Source: Bradyrhizobium sp. CCBAU 53421
GTDB lineage: Bacteria; Pseudomonadota; Alphaproteobacteria; Rhizobiales; Xanthobacteraceae
Length of the DNA stretch: 64,000 nt
Assembly (NCBI RefSeq): GCF_015291625.1
Contig: NZ_CP030047.1
Span: forward strand, 1,922,001 to 1,986,000
Reading direction: 5' to 3'
Under the pieces are notes generated by a model. The model saw nothing but the letters and a program-made list of their open reading frames with translations. It searched no databases and had not been told where the DNA came from. Positions 49,668-58,304 of the stretch are shown in pieces. Every line of letters begins with the position of its first letter. Position 1 is the stretch's first letter. The position numbers were made by a program, and so were the translations under genes.

Positions 49668-50545
49668 GCGGCAGCCTCCGCGATGATCGCGTCGAGCCGC
49701 GGCGAGATGAAATGCAGGTCCTCCTCGTCCTTCAGCGCGACGCCGATCGAGCGCTTGAACGCGTCCGGCCAGCGCGCGCCGCCCTTGTTGAGCAGGGTCG
49801 CGGCCTCGGCCCAGTCGACCGCCTCGGCAATGCCCGGTGCCTTGCTCAGGGGCTCGCGGCGCAGCCGGCCGACGGCGGCGACGACGGCACGGGCAGTCGC
49901 TTCGGCGACGCTGGACGCGCGCATCATCACGATCCGCGCCTCGCGCTCGGCGTTCGGATAATCGATCCAGTGATAGACGCAGCGCCGTCGCAACGCCTCG
50001 TGCAGGTCGCGCGTCCGGTTCGAGGTCAGCACCACGACGGGATGCTCGGCGGCGCGGATGGTGCCGCGCTCGGGGATCGAGATCTGGAAGTCGGAGAGGA
50101 ATTCGAGCAGGAACGCCTCGAACTCCTGGTCGGCGCGGTCGATTTCGTCGATCAGCAGCACCGTCGCGTCCGGCGCGCGCAACGCGGCGAGCATCGGGCG
50201 CTCGATCAGGAACGACTCGCCGTAGATGTCGATGCTCTCTTCGCCGGCCTGCCGGATCGCGAGCATCTGGCGCGGATAATTCCACTCGTAGAGCGCGGCG
50301 GCGGCGTCGATGCCCTCATAGCATTGCAGCCGGATCAGCTTGCGGCCGAGCACCGCGGCGATCGCTTTCGCAGCCTCGGTCTTGCCGACACCCGGCGCGC
50401 CCTCGAGCAGCAGCGGCTTGCCGAGCGCGAGCGAGAGATAGGAGGCGGTCGCGATGCCGTCGTCGGCAAGGTAATAGGCCGCACGCAGTGCCTTCTCCAG
50501 CGCCTCGGGGCTGTCGATGCCGACGATGTTGCTGCGGACCGGCAT
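49664..50545 (-). CDS. MoxR-family AAA ATPase, CoxD-like
   Basis: This is a 293-residue AAA ATPase with Walker A 'LEGAPGVGKTEAAK', Walker B 'VLLIDEIDRAD', sensor 1 'VLTSNRTRDL' and arginine finger region 'EALRRRCVYHWIDYP'. CoxD-type MoxR proteins unfold or remodel an apo molybdenum hydroxylase for metal insertion, together with a VWA protein. Both are encoded here directly downstream of the hydroxylase genes. ATG 50543-50545 follows GAGG. The gap to the upstream gene is 7 bases. Confidence 0.92.
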   Translation of the reverse strand: MPVRSNIVGIDSPEALEKALRAAYYLADDGIATASYLSLALGKPLLLEGAPGVGKTEAAKAIAAVLGRKLIRLQCYEGIDAAAALYEWNYPRQMLAIRQAGEESIDIYGESFLIERPMLAALRAPDATVLLIDEIDRADQEFEAFLLEFLSDFQISIPERGTIRAAEHPVVVLTSNRTRDLHEALRRRCVYHWIDYPNAEREARIVMMRASSVAEATARAVVAAVGRLRREPLSKAPGIAEAVDWAEAATLLNKGGARWPDAFKRSIGVALKDEEDLHFISPRLDAIIAEAAA

Positions 50546-50552
50546 GCCGACC

Positions 50553-51575
50553 TCAGCGCCGCGGTTGCGGCCGTGCGCCGCCCTGCGCCTTGATCGCGCG
50601 CAGCACCTTCTCCGGCGTGATCGGCAAATCGTCGATCCGTACCCCGACCGCATTGAAGATCGCGTTCGCAACGGCAGGCAGCACCGGATTGGCGCACATC
50701 TCGCCTGGCCCCTTGGCGCCGAACGGGCCATCGGGTGCGGGGCGTTCCAGCACCGCGATGTCGTGCGGGCAGATATCGCCCGGTCCCGGCATCAGATACT
50801 CGACGAAATCGCGCGGGCCATGCACCGGCACCGGATAATACGGCTCCGGCGTCTCATAGAGCGCGTGGCTGACGCCCATCCAGGCGCCGCCGACCAGCTG
50901 CTGCTCGACCAGCCGCGGATTGAGCGCGCGGCCGAGTTCATAGGCGGAGTCCATCCTGACCATGTCGACCTCGCCGGTCTCGTCGTCGACCTCGACCTCG
51001 GCGACCAGGCAGGCATGCGCATAACATGTCGCCGGCGACATCTCGCCGGTCTCAGGGTCGACGTCGGACAGCGGCACCAGGAAGATGCCACGTCCGGAGA
51101 TCGTCTTGCCCTGCTTGAACTGCGCCGCGATCGCGACGTCCTTGGTCGAGATCGAGCGGTGCGGCGCGCCCTTGACGTGGATGTTGCCGCGGCCGTCGGT
51201 CTCGAGATCAGCGGCGTTCGCCTCGAGCTCCTCGGCCGCCGCCTCCATCATCACGCCGCGGGCTTCCCGCGCCGCGGCCATCACCGCGTTGCCGACCCGA
51301 TGCGTGCCGCGCGAGGCGAACGAGCCCATGCAATGCGGGCCGGTGTCGGAATCGGCGGTATCGACATAGACGTCGTCGACCGGCACGCCGAGCGTCTCGG
51401 CGCAGATCTGCCGGGTCACCGACTTCATGCCCTGGCCGAGATCGATCGAGGACAGTGCCACGGTGAACTTGCCGCTGGGGTTGGAATGCACCAGCGCCTG
51501 GCTCGGGTCGCCGCCGAGATTCATGCCGATGGGATAATTGACCGACGCGATGCCGCGTCCGCGATGCCTTGTCAT
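50553..51575 (-). CDS. Molybdenum hydroxylase large subunit, C-terminal half (split gene, part 2)
   Basis: This 340-residue protein equals the C-terminal molybdopterin-binding half of xanthine-dehydrogenase-family large subunits: 'GRGIASVNYPIGMNLGGDPSQALVH', 'SSIDLGQGMKSVTRQICAETLGVP', 'SDTGPHCMGSFASRGTH' and 'PFGAKGPGEMCANPVLPAVANAI' (Glu of the last motif is the catalytic base in this family). It starts two bases after the stop of part 1 in a different frame. It has its own strong AGGAGG site 8 bases before the ATG. Together with part 1 it would make a normal ~800-residue subunit. Confidence 0.88.
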   Translation of the reverse strand: MTRHRGRGIASVNYPIGMNLGGDPSQALVHSNPSGKFTVALSSIDLGQGMKSVTRQICAETLGVPVDDVYVDTADSDTGPHCMGSFASRGTHRVGNAVMAAAREARGVMMEAAAEELEANAADLETDGRGNIHVKGAPHRSISTKDVAIAAQFKQGKTISGRGIFLVPLSDVDPETGEMSPATCYAHACLVAEVEVDDETGEVDMVRMDSAYELGRALNPRLVEQQLVGGAWMGVSHALYETPEPYYPVPVHGPRDFVEYLMPGPGDICPHDIAVLERPAPDGPFGAKGPGEMCANPVLPAVANAIFNAVGVRIDDLPITPEKVLRAIKAQGGARPQPRR

Positions 51576-51577
51576 GG

Positions 51578-53164
51578 TCAGCGCCTCCTGGTGCCGAAGA
51601 CGGAAGAGAAGCGGGTGGCGCCGTGCGACGGCGCGCTCGGTCGCGGCGGCGAGGGCGGCGCCGCTGGCGGAGGTGGTGGTGGCGGCTCGCGGCTCGCCGC
51701 CGGCGCGCGGTCATATGTCGTGCGCTGCTGGGATGGTACAGCGGGCGGCGCATGCGTCTCGCGCGGCGTCAGTGTCACCGCGGCACGGATGCCGCCGCCA
51801 TCCTTGCGTGACGACATCTGCTTGAACTCCTCGCGGAGCGGCCATTTGGCCTTCTCCGCGGCGACCTGCACGCATTCGATCAGCGCCGTGTTCTTGGCCT
51901 CCCGGCGGTGCGCCTTCATGTCGCCGTCGCGATACGCATTGAGGATGCGGAACTCCATCGGGTCCATGCCGACGAGATGGGCGAGCTTGTCCATCTGGCA
52001 TTCGATCGCGAAGTCCATCGCCGTGACCCCGAAGCCACGCATCGCGGTGGCGGGCGTCCGGTTGGTGAAGACGCAGTAGACGTCGCCATGAACGTTGGGG
52101 ATCGTGTAGGGGCCGGGCAGATGCGCGGCGCATTTTACCGCGGCATAGCTCGACAGCCGCGTATAGGCGCCGCTGTCGAAATAGGCGCGGACCTTGCGGG
52201 CGACCACGCGGCCGTCGCGCATCACGCCGTCCTTGATGTAGATGCGCTCGGCGCCGCGCGGCGGGCCGTATTGCATCTCCTCCTCGCGCCCGAACACGTA
52301 GCGCACCGGGCGTCCGGTTAGCATCGCGCCGAGAATGCAGAGCGGCTCGGTCAGCGTATCGACCTTGCCGCCGAACCCGCCGCCGACGGTGCCGCCGATG
52401 AAATGGAACGTGTTGGAGGGCACGTCGAGGATTTTTGCGCAGGTGTCGACCGAGAAGAACAGCGCCTGTGTCGAGGTATAGACGATGTAGCGGCCGTTGG
52501 TGTCGGGCGCTGCGATCGAGCCGTTGGTCTCGGTCGGGGCGTGCTCGATCGGCGACATCTGGTAGCGCTGTTCCAGCACATGGTCGGCCGTGGCGAGCGC
52601 GCGATCGGCATCGCCGAAGCGCAGCTGCTGGCGATCATAGGTCTCGTGATAGGTGAAGGTGTTCTTGGGGTAGACCTCGTTGACGACGGGCGCGCCGGGC
52701 TTCAGCGCTTCCTCGACGTCGAATACCGCCGGCAACGGCTCATAGTCGATCTTGACCTTGGCAATCGCCTCAAACGCCTCGCGCGGGCTGTCGGCGACGA
52801 TCGCGACGATCGGTTCGCCCTTGTAGCGCACCTTGTCGACCGCCAGCGACGGTTCGTCGTCCTTGCCGAAATTGATCAGGCTGAGCAGCGTGTTCAAATT
52901 GCGCGGCACGTCGGAGGCGCGGATCACGCGCCGCACCCCCTGCGAGCGCTCGGCCTCCGAGGTATCGATGCGCCGCAGCCGCGCATGGGAATGGGCGCTG
53001 CGGACCACCTTCAGATGCAGCATGCCCTGCAGCTTGTGGTCGTCGAAATAGGGCGACGTGCCGGTGACATGGCCGAGCATGTCCTGGCGCTGCGTGCCCT
53101 TGCCGATTTCCTTCAAGTTGTCGTCGCGTTCGTCGGCGAAGAGGTCCTTGCGCAATTCCAGCAT
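51578..53164 (-). CDS. Molybdenum hydroxylase large subunit, N-terminal half (split gene, part 1)
   Basis: This is a 528-residue protein covering the Ald_Xan_dh_C and first MoCo-binding domains: 'LGHVTGTSPYFDD', 'ARLRRIDTSEAE', 'GGTVGGGFGGKVDTLTEP' and 'TNRTPATAMRGFGVTAMDF'. The AMRGFG motif is of the xanthine dehydrogenase type. It is not the Cys-containing loop of form I CO dehydrogenase. After residue ~478 comes a non-homologous Pro-rich tail (about 479-528, with a run of seven Pro) where other family members continue into the C-terminal half. Substrate unknown; a heteroaromatic or aryl-CoA hydroxylation is likely. Confidence 0.88.
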   Translation of the reverse strand: MLELRKDLFADERDDNLKEIGKGTQRQDMLGHVTGTSPYFDDHKLQGMLHLKVVRSAHSHARLRRIDTSEAERSQGVRRVIRASDVPRNLNTLLSLINFGKDDEPSLAVDKVRYKGEPIVAIVADSPREAFEAIAKVKIDYEPLPAVFDVEEALKPGAPVVNEVYPKNTFTYHETYDRQQLRFGDADRALATADHVLEQRYQMSPIEHAPTETNGSIAAPDTNGRYIVYTSTQALFFSVDTCAKILDVPSNTFHFIGGTVGGGFGGKVDTLTEPLCILGAMLTGRPVRYVFGREEEMQYGPPRGAERIYIKDGVMRDGRVVARKVRAYFDSGAYTRLSSYAAVKCAAHLPGPYTIPNVHGDVYCVFTNRTPATAMRGFGVTAMDFAIECQMDKLAHLVGMDPMEFRILNAYRDGDMKAHRREAKNTALIECVQVAAEKAKWPLREEFKQMSSRKDGGGIRAAVTLTPRETHAPPAVPSQQRTTYDRAPAASREPPPPPPPAAPPSPPRPSAPSHGATRFSSVFGTRRR

Positions 53165-53176
53165 GGCACTGTTCCC

Positions 53177-53656
53177 TTACGCGCGCGCCCGGCCGCCGGA
53201 TGCGGCAGCCAGCACGGCGTTGATGATCGGCTCATAGCCGGTGCAGCGGCAGATGTTGCCGGAGATTGCCTCGACGATTTCGGCGCGGCTCGGCTGCGGA
53301 TTGCGGTCGAGCAGCGCCTTCGCGGCCATCAGCATGCCCGGCGTGCAATAGCCGCACTGCGCGGCGAAATTGTCGGCGAAGGCGCGCTGCAGCGGGTGCA
53401 GGTTGGGACCGTCCTTGATGCCGTCGAGCGTCTCGACCGAACGGCCGACGACCGTCTCGGCCAGCGTCAGGCAGGAGAGGTGCAGCTCGCCGTCGATCAG
53501 CACGCTGCAGGTGCCGCAGCCGCCCTGACCGCAGCCGAATTTCGGCGTCATGTCGCCGATCAGCTCACGCAGCGCGACCAGCAGATTGGTGCCGCCGTCG
53601 ACGAAGATCGCGACGTCGCGGCCGTTGTGTCGGAATTGCAGAGGGGTCTTGGCCAT
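53177..53656 (-). CDS. Molybdenum hydroxylase [2Fe-2S] subunit (CoxS type)
   Basis: This is a 159-residue subunit with two 2Fe-2S clusters. The plant-ferredoxin-like cluster uses Cys42, Cys47, Cys50 and Cys62 ('FGCGQGGCGTC', 'HLSC'). The second uses Cys101, Cys104, Cys136 and Cys138 ('QCGYCTPG', 'NICRCTGY'). It passes electrons from the Mo centre to the FAD subunit. It lies between the FAD subunit gene (3 bases) and the large subunit gene (12 bases). Length is standard. Confidence 0.95.
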   Translation of the reverse strand: MAKTPLQFRHNGRDVAIFVDGGTNLLVALRELIGDMTPKFGCGQGGCGTCSVLIDGELHLSCLTLAETVVGRSVETLDGIKDGPNLHPLQRAFADNFAAQCGYCTPGMLMAAKALLDRNPQPSRAEIVEAISGNICRCTGYEPIINAVLAAASGGRARA

Positions 53657-53659
53657 GGT

Positions 53660-54478
53660 CTATTCCTGACCGGACAACAGGCGCTTGAGATGGACGCCGA
53701 CAATCTCGCGGCGATACCAAGCGCTGGCGAGCGCATTGTCGCCGGGCGAGGTTCCTTCGACGGCCGCGGCCGCGGCCGCGCTGATCGCGGAGGCATCGAG
53801 CGCGCGGCCTTCCAACGCGCGCTCGGCGGCGCGGGCGCGGATCGGCGTCGGCGCCATCGAGCCGAGCGCGACGCGGGCGCCGACGATGCGGCTGCCGTTG
53901 ACCGGAAGATGCGCCGCGAGCGTGATCACCGCCCCGCCCTTGGGCTTGATCCGGGCGATCTTGCGGTATCGGAAGGCGTCCGCGCTGGCGGGCTTGGCGA
54001 AGGAGATCGCCAGCACCAGCGTGCCGGCCTGCCGGTCGCGCGATTGCAGGAACTCATCGATCGGAATGTCGCGGCCGCCGAGGCCGCCCTGCACCGAGAC
54101 GACGGCTTCGAGCGCAAGCATAGCGACCGCGAAATCGCCATAAGGCACGGGCGCGAACAGATTGCCGCCGACCGTGCCCATGTTGCGCACCGCGGGTCCG
54201 CCGATCGAGCGGGCCGGGGCATGCAGGAAGCCGAGGTCGCGTTCGGCCAGGATGCGCGCGAAGGTGACGCCGGCGCCGAGCGTGATCCGCGCGCCGGACG
54301 CGTCGATCCTTGTCATCGCCTGGTCGCTGGCGCGCACCACGGTCGAGATCGAGATGTCGCCCTCGTTCAGCGCCCGCATCACCAGCGTGCCGCCGCCGAG
54401 ATAGCGGGCGCTGCGATCCGACGACAGCGCCGCCGCGGCGTCGTGGGTGCTGGTGAAGGTCTTCACCGTGACTGGCAT
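53660..54478 (-). CDS. Molybdenum hydroxylase FAD-binding subunit (CoxM type)
   Basis: This is a 272-residue FAD protein of the CO dehydrogenase flavoprotein family. The FAD-binding blocks are 'ARYLGGGTLVMRALNEG' and 'RNMGTVGGNLFAPVPYGDFA', and the C-terminal CODH_C domain follows ('ARVALGSMAPTPIRARAAERAL'). It accepts electrons from the Fe-S subunit. It is directly upstream of that gene and downstream of the SRPBCC pair. Slightly short but complete. Confidence 0.93.
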   Translation of the reverse strand: MPVTVKTFTSTHDAAAALSSDRSARYLGGGTLVMRALNEGDISISTVVRASDQAMTRIDASGARITLGAGVTFARILAERDLGFLHAPARSIGGPAVRNMGTVGGNLFAPVPYGDFAVAMLALEAVVSVQGGLGGRDIPIDEFLQSRDRQAGTLVLAISFAKPASADAFRYRKIARIKPKGGAVITLAAHLPVNGSRIVGARVALGSMAPTPIRARAAERALEGRALDASAISAAAAAAVEGTSPGDNALASAWYRREIVGVHLKRLLSGQE

Positions 54479-54493
54479 GTTGTCCTACTCCGC

Positions 54494-54937
54494 TTACGCG
54501 GCCTCCTTCAGATGCCGGCGGATGGCGTCGAAGCCGGCCTGGTAGATGTCTTCCGAAACCATCTGCGTGATGCGGTCCCTGTCCTCGGTCCGGGTCGTGA
54601 AGCGCGATTCCCAGTGCCAGAAGGTGCGGTCGCCGTCGGTGACCGGCAGCAGGCGGACATGCGCCACGTAGTTGAACATCGGGATCGGCGTATCGAGCAG
54701 GCAGTAGCTGAACGACTGTTCGAGATCGGATAGCGCCAGCAATTGCTCGCGCAGCTCGGCGCCGTCCTTCAGCTTGAAGCGCCTGACGCAGCCGATCTTG
54801 TCGGACGGCTGCGCCCGCTCGATGCCGCTGGTCGCGACCGCCGGGTGCCAGCGGTCATGGCCGTTGAAATCGCGCAGCACGGCCCACACCGCATCGGTCG
54901 GTGCATCCAGGATCGTGCTCTTGACGATATGCGGCAC
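54494..54937 (-). CDS. SRPBCC family protein (CoxG/polyketide cyclase-like), second copy
   Basis: This is a 147-residue START-like protein ('ILDAPTDAVWAVLRDFNGHDRWHPAVATSGIE', 'LLPVTDGDRTFWHWESRF', 'QAGFDAIRRHL'). It is a diverged duplicate of the next gene: both share 'RDFNG..WHPA', 'PSDKIGCVR' and 'VTDGD.TF'. CoxG proteins anchor CO dehydrogenase to the membrane, and other SRPBCC proteins bind small hydrophobic ligands. Either fits an operon with a Mo hydroxylase. Confidence 0.85.
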   Translation of the reverse strand: MPHIVKSTILDAPTDAVWAVLRDFNGHDRWHPAVATSGIERAQPSDKIGCVRRFKLKDGAELREQLLALSDLEQSFSYCLLDTPIPMFNYVAHVRLLPVTDGDRTFWHWESRFTTRTEDRDRITQMVSEDIYQAGFDAIRRHLKEAA

Positions 54938-54940
54938 GGT

Positions 54941-55378
54941 CTATCCTCCGAACGCCCGCTTCAGCGCGTCGAATCCACCCTGGAACACACCGCCGCCGAT
55001 ATTGTTGACCAGTTCCGTCTCACGCTCCGGCGCGCAGTCGAACTCGGCCGTCCACTCCATAAAGGTCTGGTCGCCGTCGGTGACCGGCGTCAGCCGCAGG
55101 GTCGCGACATAGTTCTCGACCCCCATCGGCGATTCCAGAATCGAGTAGGTGCAGAACATGTCGTAGTCGGACAGCCCGAGCAGCTTCTCGCGGATCCGAT
55201 CGCCGTTGCGCAGCCGGAAATCCCTGACGCAGCCGATCTTGTCGGAGGGCTCGCCGCCCTCGATCCGACTCTCCGCGATCGCGGGATGCCAGTTCGGCAG
55301 CCCGTTGAAATCGCGGACGCGGGCCCAGACCCGGTCATTGCGGGCGTTGACGACAGTGGAGACGTAAACCCGTGCCAT
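54941..55378 (-). CDS. SRPBCC family protein (CoxG/polyketide cyclase-like), first copy
   Basis: This is a 145-residue START-like protein ('VVNARNDRVWARVRDFNGLPNWHPAIAESRIE', 'LRLTPVTDGDQTFMEWTAEFD', 'GGFDALKRAF'). It is 9 bases after the flotillin-like gene and 3 bases before its paralogue. The pair may form a heterodimer or have split ligand roles. No signal peptide. Confidence 0.85.
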   Translation of the reverse strand: MARVYVSTVVNARNDRVWARVRDFNGLPNWHPAIAESRIEGGEPSDKIGCVRDFRLRNGDRIREKLLGLSDYDMFCTYSILESPMGVENYVATLRLTPVTDGDQTFMEWTAEFDCAPERETELVNNIGGGVFQGGFDALKRAFGG

Positions 55379-55387
55379 GTTGCGAGC

Positions 55388-58279
55388 TCAGTCCTTCTTG
55401 CGCGGCGTGCGTTCGGGGCGCGGCTCGCCGCCGCCCTCGGGCGCTGCCGGTTTGGCGTCACCGCCGCTCTTCCGTGCGGAATCCTTGATGCCCTGCATGT
55501 CGCGGGCCTCGCGGATCAGGCCGGGCATTTTGGCGAGGCTGCCGCCCTCGACGCCGATGTCCGACAGGATTGAGTCGATCAGCGGCGCCTGCACGCGGTA
55601 GCGCAGCGCCGAATCGATCACTTCGTCGGTGGCGCTGCGGCCGTTGCCGCCGCCATGGCCGTTGCCGTTGAGGCCGTCGACCTGGAGGATGCGGATGCCC
55701 TCGATCTTCTCCATCGGCTTGACACTCTCGCGCACGATGCCCTCGATCCGGTCGAGCAGCTTGCGGCGGAACAGCGAATAGCGCGCCTGGTCGGTCAGCA
55801 CGTTCTCGGCCTCGTTGAGCAGGCGTTGGGCCTCGGCCTCGACCGCGGCACGGACGCGTTCCGCTTCCGCGGCGATCCTGGTTTCCTCGGCCTGCTTCTC
55901 GGCGAGTAGCACCTCGACGGTCTTGCGCCGCTTTGCGATCTCGCTTTCACGCGCGGTGACGACGCGCTCGGCGGCTTCGGTCGCGCGGATCCGGGCGTCC
56001 TCGGCCGCGGCGCGTGCAGCGGATTCTTCCAGCGATTTCTGATGCAGCGCGATGGCTTTCTCCATCAGCGCGGTCTCGACGTCCTTCTCGCGGTTAACCT
56101 CGAGCTTGCGCAACTCACGCTCGCGGCCGATGCGGGCCTCATCGAGGCCACGGTCGGAGGCAATCCGGGCGCGCTCGACCTCCTCGCGGGCGACGATCTC
56201 CGCCTCCTGCAGCGACTGGTTGCGGGCGACCTCGAGCTGTTCGATCGCACGGCGCCGCTCGATCCGCGCGGCTTCCAGCGCCTGTTCGCGCGAGACGTCG
56301 GTGGTGTCGACCTCCTTGCGCGCCACGATCTCGGCCTGCTTCACCTGCCGGTCGGCATCGATCCGCTCCGAGCGCTTGGCGGCGAGCGCGATCACGCGCT
56401 CCTCGTCGGCGAGCTCGATCGCCCGCTTCTGGTCGATGTTGAGCACTTCGCGGGTCCTGGAGGAAGCGATGCGCTCGCTTTCCAGCGCCAGCTCGACATC
56501 GATCCGCTGCCGCTCGATGGCGTCGCGGCGCTTCAGCTCGGCGGCCTCGATGGCCTCGGTGCGCGCGATCTCGAGCCCGCGGGTCTCGCGCTCGGCGCGG
56601 ATGCGCTGCGCCGCGACCGATTTCTCCTGCGAGATCCGTGCCGCCTCGATCGCTTCGCGCGAGGCGATGTCGGCTTCCTCGATCGCACGGGTGCGTGCGA
56701 TCTCGAGCGAGCGGACATGTTCCTCCTGCGCGATCCGCGACGCCTCGGTGGCGTCGCGGGCGGTGATCCCGGCGATTTCGATCGCCTGGTTGCGCTCGAT
56801 CTCGAGCTTGCGTGTGGTGTGATCGGCAGCGATGCGTTCGGCGGCCAGCGTCTTCTCTCTGATGATCCGGGCGGCCTCGACCGTCTTCTGGGCCTCGATC
56901 TCGGCTTCCTGGATGATGCGGACCTGCTGGATCTCCAGTGCGCGGGTGCGCTCGTCGGAGGAGATGCGCTCGACATTGACAGTCATGGTCTGGGCAATGC
57001 GCGCCTTCTCGGTGGCCTCGCGGGCCGCGATCTCGGCTTCCTCGACCGCGCGGGTGCGCTCGATCTCGCGGCGGCGGGTCTCTTCCTCATTGGCGATGCG
57101 GGCGTCGGTGACGACGCGGTCCTGCTGGATGCGGGCCTTCTCGATCGCCTCGCGGGCTGCGATCTCGGCCTCCTCGACGGTGCGCATCCGCTCGATCTCG
57201 CGCTGGCGCACCTCACGCTCCGAAGCGATACGCGTGGTGTCGACCGAGCGCTGGTTGGCGATCCTGGCCTTCTCGATCTCCTCGCGCGCCAGCAGTTCCC
57301 GCTCTTCGACCGCGCGGGTACGTTCGATCTCCCGATGCCGCGTCTCGCGCTCGGAGGCAATCCGGGCTTCGGTGATCGCCTGCTCATTAGCGATGCGGGC
57401 CTTTTCGATGGCTTCGCGCGCGGTGATCTGGGCCTGCTCGGCCTCGGTCTCGCGCAAAGCGCGCTCGCGGGCGACTTCGGTGCGCTGCAGGGCGCGGCGC
57501 ATCTCGATATCGCGTTCCTGCTCGAGGCGCGCGGTCTCGCTCTCGCGCTCGATCTCCAGCGCCTGCCGCTCTGCTTCGAGATTGCGGGAGCGGATCTTGA
57601 TCATCGAGTCCTGCTCGATGTCGTTGCGCAGCTTGCGCTTGGCCTCGATGTCTTCCATCAGGCGGGTCAGGCCTTCGGCGTCGAAGCGGTTCGAGGGATT
57701 GAAGTATTCGAGGTCGGTCTGGTCGAGATCGGTGATCGCGACCGATTCGAGCTCGAGGCCGTTCTGCGCGAGCGCCTCGGCGGCATTGGCCTTGACGCGC
57801 GCGACATAATCGCCGCGCTGCTCATGCATCTGCTCCATCGTCATCTCCGAGGCGACCGAGCGGATCGCGGAGATGAACTTGCCGGACAGCAGGGTATGCA
57901 GCTGCTCCGACTCCATGGTGCGGCGGCCGAGCGTGGCCGCAGCGATCGAGACCGCCTCGCGGGTCGGCTGGACCCGGACGTAGAAATCGGCCTCGATGTC
58001 GACGCGCATGCGGTCGCGGGTGATCACGGCGTCTTGCCGGGAGCGAACGATCCCCATCGGCAGCACGTTCATGTTCACAGGCGTGTAGTCGTGGATGAAC
58101 GGAAGCACGAAGGCGCCGCCGTTGATCACCACCCGTTCGCCGAGAAAGCCGGTGCGGACGAAGGAGACTTCCTTCGACGAGCGGTGATACAGCCAGTTCA
58201 CGACGTAGACGATGATGACGATCGCGACGATTGCGACGATGAGCCAGAGGATCAATTCACCGACCAGCATCCCCGACAT
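55388..58279 (-). CDS. Flotillin-like SPFH protein with extended 44-residue-repeat coiled coil
   Basis: This 963-residue protein is much longer than ordinary bacterial flotillins (about 500-670). A transmembrane helix (7-30) is followed by an SPFH domain (about 35-200, 'VNMNVLPMGIVRSRQDAVITRDRMRVDIEADFYVRV'). A very long charged coiled coil (about 210-820) comes next. From residue 287 a 44-residue unit made of four 11-residue hendecads recurs ('AREAIEKARIA', 'NEQAITEARIA', 'SERETRHREIE', 'RTRAVEERELL'), with at least five full units in a row, a 33-residue unit, then more. The C-terminus returns to a flotillin-like end and a Gly/Pro/Lys tail. It probably assembles a membrane ring or microdomain. 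ATG 58277-58279 follows GGGAGGAAGAG. Confidence 0.9.
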   Translation of the reverse strand: MSGMLVGELILWLIVAIVAIVIIVYVVNWLYHRSSKEVSFVRTGFLGERVVINGGAFVLPFIHDYTPVNMNVLPMGIVRSRQDAVITRDRMRVDIEADFYVRVQPTREAVSIAAATLGRRTMESEQLHTLLSGKFISAIRSVASEMTMEQMHEQRGDYVARVKANAAEALAQNGLELESVAITDLDQTDLEYFNPSNRFDAEGLTRLMEDIEAKRKLRNDIEQDSMIKIRSRNLEAERQALEIERESETARLEQERDIEMRRALQRTEVARERALRETEAEQAQITAREAIEKARIANEQAITEARIASERETRHREIERTRAVEERELLAREEIEKARIANQRSVDTTRIASEREVRQREIERMRTVEEAEIAAREAIEKARIQQDRVVTDARIANEEETRRREIERTRAVEEAEIAAREATEKARIAQTMTVNVERISSDERTRALEIQQVRIIQEAEIEAQKTVEAARIIREKTLAAERIAADHTTRKLEIERNQAIEIAGITARDATEASRIAQEEHVRSLEIARTRAIEEADIASREAIEAARISQEKSVAAQRIRAERETRGLEIARTEAIEAAELKRRDAIERQRIDVELALESERIASSRTREVLNIDQKRAIELADEERVIALAAKRSERIDADRQVKQAEIVARKEVDTTDVSREQALEAARIERRRAIEQLEVARNQSLQEAEIVAREEVERARIASDRGLDEARIGRERELRKLEVNREKDVETALMEKAIALHQKSLEESAARAAAEDARIRATEAAERVVTARESEIAKRRKTVEVLLAEKQAEETRIAAEAERVRAAVEAEAQRLLNEAENVLTDQARYSLFRRKLLDRIEGIVRESVKPMEKIEGIRILQVDGLNGNGHGGGNGRSATDEVIDSALRYRVQAPLIDSILSDIGVEGGSLAKMPGLIREARDMQGIKDSARKSGGDAKPAAPEGGGEPRPERTPRKKD

Positions 58280-58304
58280 CTCTTCCTCCCTTGGTCACGG
58301 CGCG

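Noticed and set aside
51578..53164. Calling the hydroxylase a carbon monoxide dehydrogenase because of CoxD/CoxE/CoxG-like neighbours
   Set aside because: The active-site loop reads AMRGFG, not the Cys-containing loop of form I CODH, and the large subunit is split. Only the xanthine-dehydrogenase-family level is supported.
52403..54733. A 776-codon plus-strand open frame opposite the Mo hydroxylase genes
   Set aside because: It mirrors three well-recognised genes on the other strand and has no plausible protein pattern of its own.
56065..57600. A CRISPR-like array suggested by the regular spacing of similar DNA units in this stretch
   Set aside because: The ~132-base units lie in frame within the flotillin coding sequence and encode a coiled coil. 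There are no short identical repeats with unique spacers.
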